Positions 10,064-18,572 of a stretch of DNA of 64,000 nt are shown one piece after another. The translations under genes were made by a program, and so were the position numbers. This DNA comes from Rhodothermales bacterium (GTDB taxonomy: Bacteria > Bacteroidota > Rhodothermia > Rhodothermales > VXPQ01). The stretch is taken from contig JAJDWX010000009.1 of assembly GCA_022825385.1 (NCBI GenBank), positions 1-64,000 on the forward strand, written 5' to 3'. Within the stretch, counting starts at the first letter, position 1, and each line of letters starts with the position of its first letter. The notes beneath the pieces are model-generated. The model ran no database searches and was not told the origin of the DNA. It worked only from the letters and a program-made list of their open reading frames with translations.

Positions 10064-11821
10064 TTATGCGGGAGGCTCCGCGCGCGCGGCCCGTTTGACC
10101 ACCAGCATGGTGAGATCGTCGGACAATTCCTCCGCATTTCCTGTAAACTTCGCAATGTCCTTCTGGACCAGATCCACGATGTCCGCCGCCGATTTCGTAT
10201 GCGCCCGATGGAGCGCGGCTTCGAGGCGTTCTTCAAGATATTCTTCTCCGGCAGGGTTCATGGCCTCCGTTACGCCGTCCGTAAACAGCGCCACGACGTC
10301 TCCCGGCTCCAGGCGGACCGCGCCGCGTTCGTAGCCTGCCCGGTCCATTACGCCCAGCAGCAGTCCGCCGCTGCTTAGCAATTCCGTAGCGCCGTTTCGC
10401 CGTACGACCAGGGGCGGGTTGTGCCCCGCGTTCACGTATTCCATATAGCCGGAATCGAGATGCAGGATGGCCATGAAGAACGTAATGAACCGGTCCGCGT
10501 CGGTGTTTTCGCACGTGACGCGATTGATATGTCCTACCGCCTGCTCGATGGTCATGTCCATGGGCAGCACGACATGCAGGCTGGCCTGCAAATTCGCCAT
10601 AAGGAGCGCGGCGGGCATGCCCTTCCCTGTTACGTCGGCGATAGCGAGCAGGAGCCGTTCGCCCTTGAGCCGCGCCATGTCGTAGTAGTCGCCGCCTACG
10701 ACGCGGCTTGGCCTGGCGAGCGCGGCGACTTCGTAGGGGTCCGTGCCGGGGGTTTCCCGGGGCAAGAGCCGTTCCTGAATGCGCCGCGCGATGCGCATCT
10801 CTTCCTCCAGGCGTTTTTTCTCGATCTGTTCTTCGACCAGAAACGAATTTTGCACCGAAACGAGGGTCAGATTGCCCAGGGCGGACAGAAATTCGATGTC
10901 TGCGGGCGCGTACGGTTGCCCGCTTTGCTTGGGACCGAGGCACAAGGCCCCGCACGGCTGTCCCTGGTGTTTCAGGGGCAGCGCAAGGGTCAGTCCGAGG
11001 TCCCGGAGTCCCTGTCGGAGCGCGTCGGGAGGCGTTGTCTCGTCGCTTGGCGCCGCGAGGCGTTCCAGCGCGCAGAGCTGCTGCGCCAGCGCGGGGGCCA
11101 TCCGCTCCGACAAGTCCCCGGAGGCGGCGACGAACAGGTCTGGCCGGGTCGGATCCTCGTTCGTCCGGCTTCGTCGCACCAGAAACATGTGCCGGGACGC
11201 CAGCATTTGTCCCATCAGGGCAAAGGAGAGCAATTTGACGACCCGCTCCCGGTCGATGGCGGCGTTGAATTCCTGCGACAGCTCGAAGAGCGTGTTCAAC
11301 TCCTGAATTCGCGCGTCCAGGTCGCGGTTCGCCAGTTGCAGTTCTTCCACCATCAGGGAGTTGTGCACCGCCGTGGAGGACATATGCACCAGCGACCGGA
11401 CGAATTCCAGCTCGAACGGATCGTACGGTTCGCCCGTCGCTTTGCGCCCGGCGGCGAGCATCCCGATGTCCCGGCTTCCGAACCGGATCGGGGCCGCCAG
11501 TTCCAGGCCGTGTTCCCGCAGCGCGTCCGGGGCTTCGTGGCCTGTCAGCACGGCGTCCTCCGGCAGGTCCGGCGTTTCGAGCACGACGCCTTCCCGAAGC
11601 GTCTTTATGTTCCTTGTGGCGGCCACGCGGTATCCGTTCTCGACCGGATCGCGCATCAGCACGGCGGCCCGGGTCGTCAGCAGTTTGCTCATGACGGTCA
11701 GGAGCAAACTGTTCAGCACGAATTTCAGGTCGAGCGACGTGCTTAGCAGGCGACTCGTTTCGTATAGCGCCCGCAGGTCGAAGCGTTCGCTTCGCATGGG
11801 AGATGGTTCCGGATTGGGCAT
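10064..11821 (-). CDS. GAF-domain PP2C-type (SpoIIE/RsbU) phosphatase
   Basis: This 585-residue cytoplasmic signalling protein has two GAF-like sensor regions (about 20-170 and 190-330), a short coiled linker (EEQIEKKRLEEEMRIARRIQ), and a C-terminal SpoIIE/PP2C serine phosphatase domain. Metal-binding motifs are present: GGDYYD, IADVTGKGMPAA and ALFTDGVTEA. Such proteins normally dephosphorylate anti-anti-sigma factors in partner-switching stress responses. No anti-sigma partner is in the window, so the target is unknown. An alternative ATG 24 bp inside (MRSERF) is equally possible. It starts 18 bp after the phosphoesterase stop, suggesting one transcript with that gene and the OPT transporter. 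Confidence 0.9.
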   Translation of the reverse strand: MPNPEPSPMRSERFDLRALYETSRLLSTSLDLKFVLNSLLLTVMSKLLTTRAAVLMRDPVENGYRVAATRNIKTLREGVVLETPDLPEDAVLTGHEAPDALREHGLELAAPIRFGSRDIGMLAAGRKATGEPYDPFELEFVRSLVHMSSTAVHNSLMVEELQLANRDLDARIQELNTLFELSQEFNAAIDRERVVKLLSFALMGQMLASRHMFLVRRSRTNEDPTRPDLFVAASGDLSERMAPALAQQLCALERLAAPSDETTPPDALRQGLRDLGLTLALPLKHQGQPCGALCLGPKQSGQPYAPADIEFLSALGNLTLVSVQNSFLVEEQIEKKRLEEEMRIARRIQERLLPRETPGTDPYEVAALARPSRVVGGDYYDMARLKGERLLLAIADVTGKGMPAALLMANLQASLHVVLPMDMTIEQAVGHINRVTCENTDADRFITFFMAILHLDSGYMEYVNAGHNPPLVVRRNGATELLSSGGLLLGVMDRAGYERGAVRLEPGDVVALFTDGVTEAMNPAGEEYLEERLEAALHRAHTKSAADIVDLVQKDIAKFTGNAEELSDDLTMLVVKRAARAEPPA

Positions 11822-11839
11822 GCGCGGCGGCAGGGTATC

Positions 11840-12325
11840 CTATAGATGCACGACGTCTGCTTTGCGGGCGCTTCCGTCGGCTATTTCCAGCAACACGCAG
11901 GTCTTGACCTGGTGCAACCCTTGTCGTCCCGCCGCGCCGGGGTTAACGTACAACATGCCTGCGGGATGGCGCACCCGTTCGATGCGCAGGATGTGGCTAT
12001 GCCCGCAGATGAAAATATCCGGCGGGTCGGCGGCAAGCGCGTCGGCGATGGCGGGGTCCCAGCGTCCGGGCCGGCCCCCGATATGGGTCATGCACAGGCG
12101 GACGCCGTCCATTTTCTCGCGCAAGACTTCGGTGGTCCGAAACCGGACGCCGGGTCCGTCCACGTTGCCCCAGACAGCCTTGACCGGCGCAATTTCTTCC
12201 AGGCGATCCAGAATGGCCGCATCGCCTACGTCTCCGGCGTGGAGAATGCAGTCCGCGCCGGCGAAATACGTTGCGACCGCCGGATGCAAATACCCGTGCG
12301 TGTCCGAGATGATTCCGATTTTCAC
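11840..12325 (-). CDS. YfcE/MJ0936-type metallophosphoesterase
   Basis: This 161-residue calcineurin-like phosphodiesterase has metal-ligand motifs in order: IISDTHG, HAGDVGD, GNVDGPG, MTHIGG and CGHSH. The best start is a GTG at 12325 (VKIGIISDTHG), since the family begins directly at its first beta strand. Longer in-frame versions would run into the OPT transporter coding region. Substrates of this family are generally small phosphodiesters; none can be assigned here. It lies 28 bp downstream of the OPT gene. Confidence 0.88.
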   Translation of the reverse strand: MKIGIISDTHGYLHPAVATYFAGADCILHAGDVGDAAILDRLEEIAPVKAVWGNVDGPGVRFRTTEVLREKMDGVRLCMTHIGGRPGRWDPAIADALAADPPDIFICGHSHILRIERVRHPAGMLYVNPGAAGRQGLHQVKTCVLLEIADGSARKADVVHL

Positions 12326-12353
12326 CAGTCTGTCCGGTTGCCCTGGAAAACGG

Positions 12354-14420
12354 TCATGCCCGCCGCGCCACGCGGTACAGCCACGCAATGAAGCAGCCGA
12401 AAGCGACCAGCCCAAGCGCGTCGGCGACGGGCGCAAAGCCCTCGGGCGCGAGGGCAAGCACTTGCGTGCTCTGCGCCGCCGCGAACGGAATGGCCAGGAG
12501 GATGCCCACGAGGGCTTCGCCGGTGATCAAGCCGGAAGCGAACAACAGCCCCCGCCGTTTCGCCTTTCGCACGGCTTCTTCGTACGCGACTTCGCCCCCG
12601 ATCTGGTCCTGGCGCCGCCGTAGCGACCGCTGGGCCAGGAAAGCGATCAGCCCGCCGACGAAAATGGGGACGGTCAATTCCAGCGGCAAATAGACGCCCA
12701 CGGCGACAGCCAGCACCGGCGCGCGAAATGCGGCGCCGCGCCGCTCCAGGTACTTGTCGAGGACAATGATGGCGGCGGCGATGAGCGCCCCGATCGTAAT
12801 CATGTTCCACGGCAGGTCCTGACGAAATACGCCGTCGGCCACCGAACTCATGAGCGTGGCTTGCGGCGCCTGAAGCGCTTGCGACGGGTCCATGCCTTCT
12901 CTCGGAAATATGTCGCCCAGGCCGTACGCCTGAAACAACAGGTCCAGGATGGGGGCCAGGGCTAGCGCAGCGGCCACGACGCCCACCACCTGCATGATTT
13001 GCTGCCTGAAGGGGGTGGCGCCTACGAGGTACCCGGCCTTCAGATCCTGCATGTTGTCCCCGGCGATGGCGGCCGCGCAGCATACGACCGCCCCGACCAG
13101 AATCGCCGTCGCCGCCGCCGTGGTGGCTTGCATCGCATCGACGGCGAAATTGATTTGCGACCCCAGAACCCAGAGCAGGAGCAAGGAGGTGCTGAGGATG
13201 GTCGCGATGGTGACGCCAGAGATGGGATTGTTCGACGACCCCACGAGGCCGGCCATGTATCCCGCTACGGATGCAAACAGGAACCCGGCGAGGAGCGCGA
13301 AAACCAGGCCGCCCGCCAGCGTGCCCCAGTACAACCCCGCCGTGATGCCGAGGGCTTCCTGATCCACGATGAACAGGAAGCTGACGAAAATGGGGAGGGA
13401 CATGGCGAGGGTTCCCCAGAGTACGATGTGAATGGGGGTATCCCGTTCGGTTCGGGCGATGTCCGAACGATCTCCCGAGCGCGCCTCCCGGACGGCGGAC
13501 AGCGACGAACGGATGCCGTCCCGGATGGGCTTGACCAGCGAAAGCAGTGCCCAGACGCCTCCGAGGGCCATGGCCCCCACGCCAAGGTACCGAATGCGCC
13601 CGCTCCATACCGCAAGCGCCGCTTCGTATCCCGCGGCGCCTTCCGTAAGGGCCGCCAGTTCTTCCGGCGAGACCATTGCCGTATAGAGGGGGATGCCGAA
13701 CAGCCACGAAATCAGCCCGCCCGCAAACACCAGGACGGCGATGTTCAATCCCACAATGTACCCTACGCCCAGCAACGCCACGCCCAGTTCGGTGCCGTAT
13801 CCGAAAACGGCCCGCCCTGCCTGAACCGCTCCGGCCGCCGAGTCCGCCACGAGACGGAATCCGGTCTGGAACAGTTTCAGGAGCGCGCCCGCCACGCCCG
13901 CCAGCGCGATATACCGGGCGCCTTCTCCGCCTTCCGCGCCCGCCTTGAGCACTTCGGCCGTGGCCACGCCTTCCGGGAATTGAAGTTGGGCCTCGATAAT
14001 GAGCGCCCGCCGCAAGGGAATGGTGAACAACACGCCCAGCACCCCGCCCGTAAGCGCGATGGACATGGTGGCCAGAAAGTCGAATCCCTGCCAGTATTGC
14101 AGCATCAGCAGGGCGGGGAGCGTAAAGATGACGCCCGCCGCAAGCGATTCGCCCGCCGACGCCGCCGTTTGCACGATATTGTTTTCGAGGATATTCGACT
14201 CGCGGAAAAAGCGCAGGATCGCCATGGAAATGACCGCCGCCGGAATGGAGGCGGACACCGTGAGTCCGACCTTGAGTCCAAGGTAGGCGTTGGCTCCGGC
14301 CAGCACGGCGGACAGAATAAAGCCGAGAATCACGGCCTTGACCGTAATTTCAGGCAAGGACTTCGACGCCGGGATATAGGGCGTAAAGGCGGGGGACTGT
14401 TTTCCGGTAGACGTGTTCAT
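12354..14420 (-). CDS. OPT family oligopeptide/metal transporter
   Basis: This 688-residue integral membrane protein of the oligopeptide transporter (OPT) superfamily has about 14-16 hydrophobic segments along its length. The first helical region carries GANAYLGLKVGLTVSAS, typical of bacterial OPT proteins, and NPISGVTIATI and AGDNMQDLKAGYLVGATP are family-conserved stretches. The substrate (peptide or metal-siderophore) cannot be deduced. The ATG at 14420 (MNTSTGKQ) was chosen over an upstream in-frame start at 14459, which only adds 13 residues. It is the first gene of a three-gene minus-strand run, and it faces gnd across a 186-bp divergent promoter region. Confidence 0.92.
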   Translation of the reverse strand: MNTSTGKQSPAFTPYIPASKSLPEITVKAVILGFILSAVLAGANAYLGLKVGLTVSASIPAAVISMAILRFFRESNILENNIVQTAASAGESLAAGVIFTLPALLMLQYWQGFDFLATMSIALTGGVLGVLFTIPLRRALIIEAQLQFPEGVATAEVLKAGAEGGEGARYIALAGVAGALLKLFQTGFRLVADSAAGAVQAGRAVFGYGTELGVALLGVGYIVGLNIAVLVFAGGLISWLFGIPLYTAMVSPEELAALTEGAAGYEAALAVWSGRIRYLGVGAMALGGVWALLSLVKPIRDGIRSSLSAVREARSGDRSDIARTERDTPIHIVLWGTLAMSLPIFVSFLFIVDQEALGITAGLYWGTLAGGLVFALLAGFLFASVAGYMAGLVGSSNNPISGVTIATILSTSLLLLWVLGSQINFAVDAMQATTAAATAILVGAVVCCAAAIAGDNMQDLKAGYLVGATPFRQQIMQVVGVVAAALALAPILDLLFQAYGLGDIFPREGMDPSQALQAPQATLMSSVADGVFRQDLPWNMITIGALIAAAIIVLDKYLERRGAAFRAPVLAVAVGVYLPLELTVPIFVGGLIAFLAQRSLRRRQDQIGGEVAYEEAVRKAKRRGLLFASGLITGEALVGILLAIPFAAAQSTQVLALAPEGFAPVADALGLVAFGCFIAWLYRVARRA

Positions 14421-14606
14421 GGCGTATGTTCGACGGGCAGGCTCGGCGATTGCGTCCAAACGAAGCGCATACCCGAAAATAGCGCAAGAACAGGCGAAGA
14501 ATCAAACGGCTTGTACGGTATCCTTCGGATAGGCGGGTTAAAGTAGATCGGGGGCGTTATCTTCTTTGGGAACGCGTATGGTTTTTTCCGCTCAAAGGGG
14601 CTGAAT

Positions 14607-15518
14607 ATGGAAATTGGCATGATCGGGCTGGGGAAAATGGGGGGCAATATGGCGCTTCGGCTTCTGCGGCATGGCCGCCGCGTCGTTGGATTCGACCTTT
14701 CGCCCGAGGTCGTTTCGGAATACGAGCAATCCGGCATGGCCGTCGCAGATTCGCTGGAAGCCCTGGCGAACCGGTGCGCCGCGCCCCGGCGCATCTGGAT
14801 GATGGTGCCCGCCGGCGCGCCGGTGGACGAGACCCTTGCTGCGCTTGCGCCGCTGCTTGAAGCAGGCGACGTCGTGATCGACGGCGGCAATTCCGATTAT
14901 CGCAATACGGTTCGGCGCGCCGCTGCCATGAAGGAACGCGGCCTGCGCCTGGTCGATGCGGGGGTGAGCGGGGGCGTCTGGGGCCTTGCGGAAGGGTATT
15001 GCCTGATGGCGGGCGGGGATGCAGAGGCTGTCGAACCGCTTGCGCCGGTTTTCGACGCGCTGGCGTGCGATGGCGCGGAAGGCTGGGCGCATGTCGGGCC
15101 TGCCGGGGCGGGCCATTTCGCGAAAATGGTGCACAACGGCATCGAGTACGGCATGATGCAGGCGTATGCGGAGGGGTTCGCGATCCTGGCGGGAAGCGAC
15201 CGTTTCGATCTGGACGCGCGGGCTATCGCGGAGGTATGGCGTCACGGAAGCGTGGTTCGGTCCTGGTTGCTGGATCTGACGGCGGACGCGCTGAAAGAGA
15301 ATGCGGACCTCGGCGGCATTGCGCCCTTCGTGCCCGACTCCGGCGAGGGGCGATGGACGGTCCGCGAAGCGATCGACCTGAATATTCCCGCCCCGGTTAT
15401 TACCGCTTCGCTGCTTCAGCGCATTCAGTCCCGCGACGACCGGTCCTTTGCGCACCGCCTTCTTTCGGCCATGCGCAACCGGTTCGGGGGGCATTCCGTA
15501 AAAGAAGAGGGCGCGTGA
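14607..15518 (+). CDS. gnd: 6-phosphogluconate dehydrogenase, decarboxylating (short type)
   Basis: This 303-residue cytosolic enzyme converts 6-phosphogluconate to ribulose 5-phosphate. The Rossmann motif is GLGKMGGN at residues 7-14. VIDGGNSDYRNT, the substrate-loop signature VSGGVWG and the catalytic lysine region KMVHNGIEYG are all present. The length matches the NAD-preferring short (YqeC/GntZ-like) class rather than the 470-residue form. It is convergent with gluconokinase (36-bp gap), so the window carries both steps from gluconate into the pentose phosphate pathway. Confidence 0.95.
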   Translation: MEIGMIGLGKMGGNMALRLLRHGRRVVGFDLSPEVVSEYEQSGMAVADSLEALANRCAAPRRIWMMVPAGAPVDETLAALAPLLEAGDVVIDGGNSDYRNTVRRAAAMKERGLRLVDAGVSGGVWGLAEGYCLMAGGDAEAVEPLAPVFDALACDGAEGWAHVGPAGAGHFAKMVHNGIEYGMMQAYAEGFAILAGSDRFDLDARAIAEVWRHGSVVRSWLLDLTADALKENADLGGIAPFVPDSGEGRWTVREAIDLNIPAPVITASLLQRIQSRDDRSFAHRLLSAMRNRFGGHSVKEEGA

Positions 15519-15554
15519 TAGCTCGCCGGGCGCGCCGGAGGATTTAGCAGGCGT

Positions 15555-16100
15555 TTAGCGGGCGTTTTGCAGGGCGTTTTCGAGCAGGGCTATCACGGCG
15601 GCCGTAACGCGGTCGAGCGGTTCTCCCGCCTGGACCGCGAGGGCCTCTTCCGGCTCCTCAAGCGCCGCGTACTGGCTGTCGAGCAGATTTTCTCTAAAAT
15701 AATGACCGCGTCGGGCGCCTATTCTTTTTGCAACGATGTTTCGTTCTGCCTGCAGGTAGACGAACAGGACTTCGCGGCTATCCTGCCGGAGCGCGTCCCG
15801 GTACTTTTTTTTCAACGCCGAACACGTTACGATGGCCGGGCGCCGCTCGTGCAGACACTGCCCGATGCGGGCGCGCAAGGCATTCAGCCAGTCGGCGCGG
15901 TCGGCGTCGTCCAGGGCGACGCCTCGACGCATTTTGTCGATATTGGCCGCCGAATGAAAATCGTCTCCGTCGAAGAGGGGCCACCCGAAATGCGCCGCCG
16001 CCGCTTGCCCGACTGTCGTTTTGCCCACGCCGGATACGCCCATGAGCACCGCGACCAGCGCGCGTCGCGGCGGCGCGTCGGAAACAGGTCGGACCGTCAT
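15555..16100 (-). CDS. gntK: Gluconokinase
   Basis: This 181-residue P-loop kinase phosphorylates gluconate to 6-phosphogluconate. Walker A is GVSGVGKTT at 21-29, followed by the gluconokinase-specific DGDDFHSAANIDKM and TCSALKKKYRD. C-terminal helices include HYFRENLLDSQYAALEEP. The product is the substrate of the neighbouring gnd. It is divergent from the phosphofructokinase gene, with 153 bp between the starts. Confidence 0.95.
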   Translation of the reverse strand: MTVRPVSDAPPRRALVAVLMGVSGVGKTTVGQAAAAHFGWPLFDGDDFHSAANIDKMRRGVALDDADRADWLNALRARIGQCLHERRPAIVTCSALKKKYRDALRQDSREVLFVYLQAERNIVAKRIGARRGHYFRENLLDSQYAALEEPEEALAVQAGEPLDRVTAAVIALLENALQNAR

Positions 16101-16253
16101 GGCGCCGCTGCGTTTTCGGAGAACCTTGTCCGGGAGGGCCGCCGCCGGGTTTCGGGGCGGAACGTAACGGGACGTTCCTTCTTTTCATAGCGAGCCATCG
16201 GGTTCCTCGTTAATCCTTGCTATCTTTCGTTTCACCCTTTATCGCCTGTCATT

Positions 16254-17378
16254 ATGTCCAGTTCCATGCGCGTAGGCCTTCTCACCGGCGGCGGCGACTG
16301 TCCTGGCCTCAACGCCGTCATTCGGGGCGTCGCCAAATGCCTCATTTTGCACCACCGCGCCGAGGTGGTCGGCGTCGAGGATGGTTTTCTGGGGTTGATC
16401 GAGCGGCGCACCCGTCCGCTTCCCTACCGCGAGGTTAGCGGCATTCTTACGCTTGGCGGCACGATCCTTGGCTCCAGCAACATAGCCAATCCATTCAGCT
16501 ACTACAAACAGGACAATGCAGACGTCTCGGAACAGGTCTGCGAATATTGTCGCCTGATCGGACTTGACGCGCTGGTCGTCATCGGCGGGGACGGCACGAT
16601 GTCTATTGCGAATGGCCTGGCGAAGATGGGCATGAACATCATCGGCGTGCCCAAGACGATCGACAACGATCTGATGGGCACCGAGCGTACGTTTGGTTTC
16701 GACACCGCCGTTTCGATCGTTACGGAGGTGGTTGATCGCATTCATACGACCGCGCAGAGCCACGACCGGGTGATGATCATCGAGACGATGGGGCGCTATG
16801 CGGGGTGGATTGCCCTGTACGCCGGGCTGGCGGGCGGCGCCGACGTCATTCTTATTCCCGAAATCGAGTATACGGTGGAAGACGTGGCGTGGGTCTGCCG
16901 CCAACGGGAAGCCCGGGGGCAAAACTTTACGATTATCATGATCGCCGAGGGCGCCCGGACCCAGGGCGGCGATATGGTCGTCAAGCAGGTTGTCGAAAAC
17001 AGTCCGGACCCCGTGCGCCTTGGGGGCGTGGGCAAAGCGCTCGAACAGGCCCTGAGCGCGCAGATTGACAGCGAGGTGCGCACCACGATTCCCGGGCACA
17101 TGCAGCGGGGCGGCACCCCGACGGCGTTCGACCGCGATCTGGCGACCGCCTTCGGCGTATACGCCGGCGCCATGGTCGCCGAAGGACGGTTCGGACACAT
17201 GGTTGCATTGCAGAACAACCGGCTCGCAAGCGTTCCGTTCGAAGAGGTCGCCAACAAAACCCGCATGATCCCGCTGAATCATCCGATGATCGCTACGGCC
17301 CACGCCACCGGGGTTTCCTTTGGCTTGCGCGACTTCGATTGCCGCATCGAAAGTTCTCATATGGAAGGGATACTTTGA
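16254..17378 (+). CDS. pfkA: 6-phosphofructokinase, mixed ATP/PPi-type signature
   Basis: This 374-residue glycolytic enzyme phosphorylates fructose 6-phosphate. Motifs in order are GLLTGGGDCPGLNAV, GGTILGSS, VIGGDGTMSIANGL, PKTIDNDLMGTERTFGFDTAV and RYAGWIA. The residue equivalent to E. coli Gly104 is Gly (GGDGT), as in ATP enzymes. The position equivalent to E. coli Gly124 is Lys (PKTIDND), as in PPi enzymes, so the phosphoryl donor is uncertain. The stop codon is directly followed by the terminal repeat of the mobile element at 17379. Confidence 0.93.
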   Translation: MSSSMRVGLLTGGGDCPGLNAVIRGVAKCLILHHRAEVVGVEDGFLGLIERRTRPLPYREVSGILTLGGTILGSSNIANPFSYYKQDNADVSEQVCEYCRLIGLDALVVIGGDGTMSIANGLAKMGMNIIGVPKTIDNDLMGTERTFGFDTAVSIVTEVVDRIHTTAQSHDRVMIIETMGRYAGWIALYAGLAGGADVILIPEIEYTVEDVAWVCRQREARGQNFTIIMIAEGARTQGGDMVVKQVVENSPDPVRLGGVGKALEQALSAQIDSEVRTTIPGHMQRGGTPTAFDRDLATAFGVYAGAMVAEGRFGHMVALQNNRLASVPFEEVANKTRMIPLNHPMIATAHATGVSFGLRDFDCRIESSHMEGIL

Positions 17379-17632
17379 GGATACTCTGATTAAATCCACT
17401 TCGCTCAGCGCGTCCCGTTTGCCTGTACAAGTCGTCATGCTTGTATCGATGAAATCAGCAGAAAACACCGTAGATTCGGGTCTTAGGGGACGTGACGCGC
17501 CCTTCGGGAGGCTGCGAGGGGCACGCTGGCTGTGTCATTCCTCATTATGTGGGGCATGCCACATCGCTTCGTCATTCCTTGCCAGCGCACCCCTCGCAGC
17601 CTCTGAACTTCGCGGATTTAATCAGAGTATCC
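17379..17632 (-). repeat. MITE-like repeat, copy 2 (complete)
   Basis: This complete 254-bp element is bounded by a perfect 19-bp terminal inverted repeat, GGATACTCTGATTAAATCC at 17379-17397 and its complement at 17614-17632. Relative to copy 1 it is inverted. Internally, 17508-17530 and 17581-17603 form a 23-bp stem with two mismatched positions, enclosing a hairpin (ATGTGG/CCACAT at about 17547-17564) flanked by two GTCATTCCT direct repeats. It fills the space between the pfk stop (17376-17378) and the next start (17637) almost exactly. It encodes no transposase. Confidence 0.88.
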
Positions 17633-17636
17633 TTGA

Positions 17637-18572
17637 ATGAAGGTTTTTCTTACCGGAGGCACGGGGTTTGTCGGAAGCTACGTTCTTCGCGAATTGATCC
17701 GGCAGGGACATGCCGTGCGTTGCCTGGTGCGCGACAAGGCGCCGCCGCCCCGCGCGCTGTCGCCTCGCGTGGAGCAGGCGGTCGGCTCGGTAACCGACCC
17801 GGAAACGTTGCGCGGCTCTATGGACGGTTGCGACGCCGTGGTGCATCTCGTGGGCATTATTCGGGAAAATCCCGCCCGCGGCGTCACCTTCGACGCGCTG
17901 CATTTCGAGGGGACGAAAAACGTGGCGGACGAAGCCCGCAAGGCAGGCGTCCCGGGGTTTGCGCACATGAGCGCCAATGGCGCCCGCCCGGAGGGCGTAT
18001 CCGCGTACCAAACCTCGAAATGGCGGGCGGAAGAATATGTTCGGGGGGCGGGTTTCGCCCGCTGGACGATTTTCCGCCCTTCGCTCATTTTCGGGGATCC
18101 CGGCCCGGGCGGGTTCGAATTCGCTTCCGAGTTGGCCCGTACGCTGGTTCGTCCCTGGCCCGTTTTGCCCGTTTTCGGCGACGGGCGCTACGAAATGCAA
18201 CCCGTTTCCGTCGAGGAGGTCGCGGCGGCGTTCGCGCAGGCGCTTACGCTGGAGGCGGCGCAGGGCGCGACGTATTGCGTCGGGGGGCGGGAACGCCTGA
18301 CTTTTTCCGCCTTGCTGGACCGCATAACCGATGCGACAGGGCATGCCCGCAAGCCGAAAATCCCCCAACCGGTCCGGCTTGCGCGTCCGTTGGTGCGTTT
18401 TTTCGACGGAACGGGCCTGTTGCCTGTTTCCCTCGACCAGTTCGACATGCTTCTCGAAGGGAATACCTGCGACAACACGGCGTTCTATCGCGATTTCGAT
18501 GTGGTATTCAAGCCGTTTTCGCCCGAAAATTTGTCGTATCTGAACCGGCGCGGCAAGCCGGGGTCGGCATGA
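17637..18572 (+). CDS. NAD(P)-binding SDR (NDUFA9-like / atypical extended SDR)
   Basis: This 311-residue Rossmann protein has an N-terminal dinucleotide motif TGGTGFVGSYVL (residues 6-17) and the pattern of complex-I-NDUFA9-like atypical SDRs. No canonical YxxxK is obvious: SAYQTSKWRAEEYV offers a Y-x3-K-like stretch at about 121-125, and MSANGARP precedes it. The substrate is unknown; family members often act on quinone or lipid precursors or serve structurally. The start lies 4 bp after the MITE-like repeat, so its expression may depend on the element. It overlaps the next gene by ATGA. Confidence 0.82.
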   Translation: MKVFLTGGTGFVGSYVLRELIRQGHAVRCLVRDKAPPPRALSPRVEQAVGSVTDPETLRGSMDGCDAVVHLVGIIRENPARGVTFDALHFEGTKNVADEARKAGVPGFAHMSANGARPEGVSAYQTSKWRAEEYVRGAGFARWTIFRPSLIFGDPGPGGFEFASELARTLVRPWPVLPVFGDGRYEMQPVSVEEVAAAFAQALTLEAAQGATYCVGGRERLTFSALLDRITDATGHARKPKIPQPVRLARPLVRFFDGTGLLPVSLDQFDMLLEGNTCDNTAFYRDFDVVFKPFSPENLSYLNRRGKPGSA

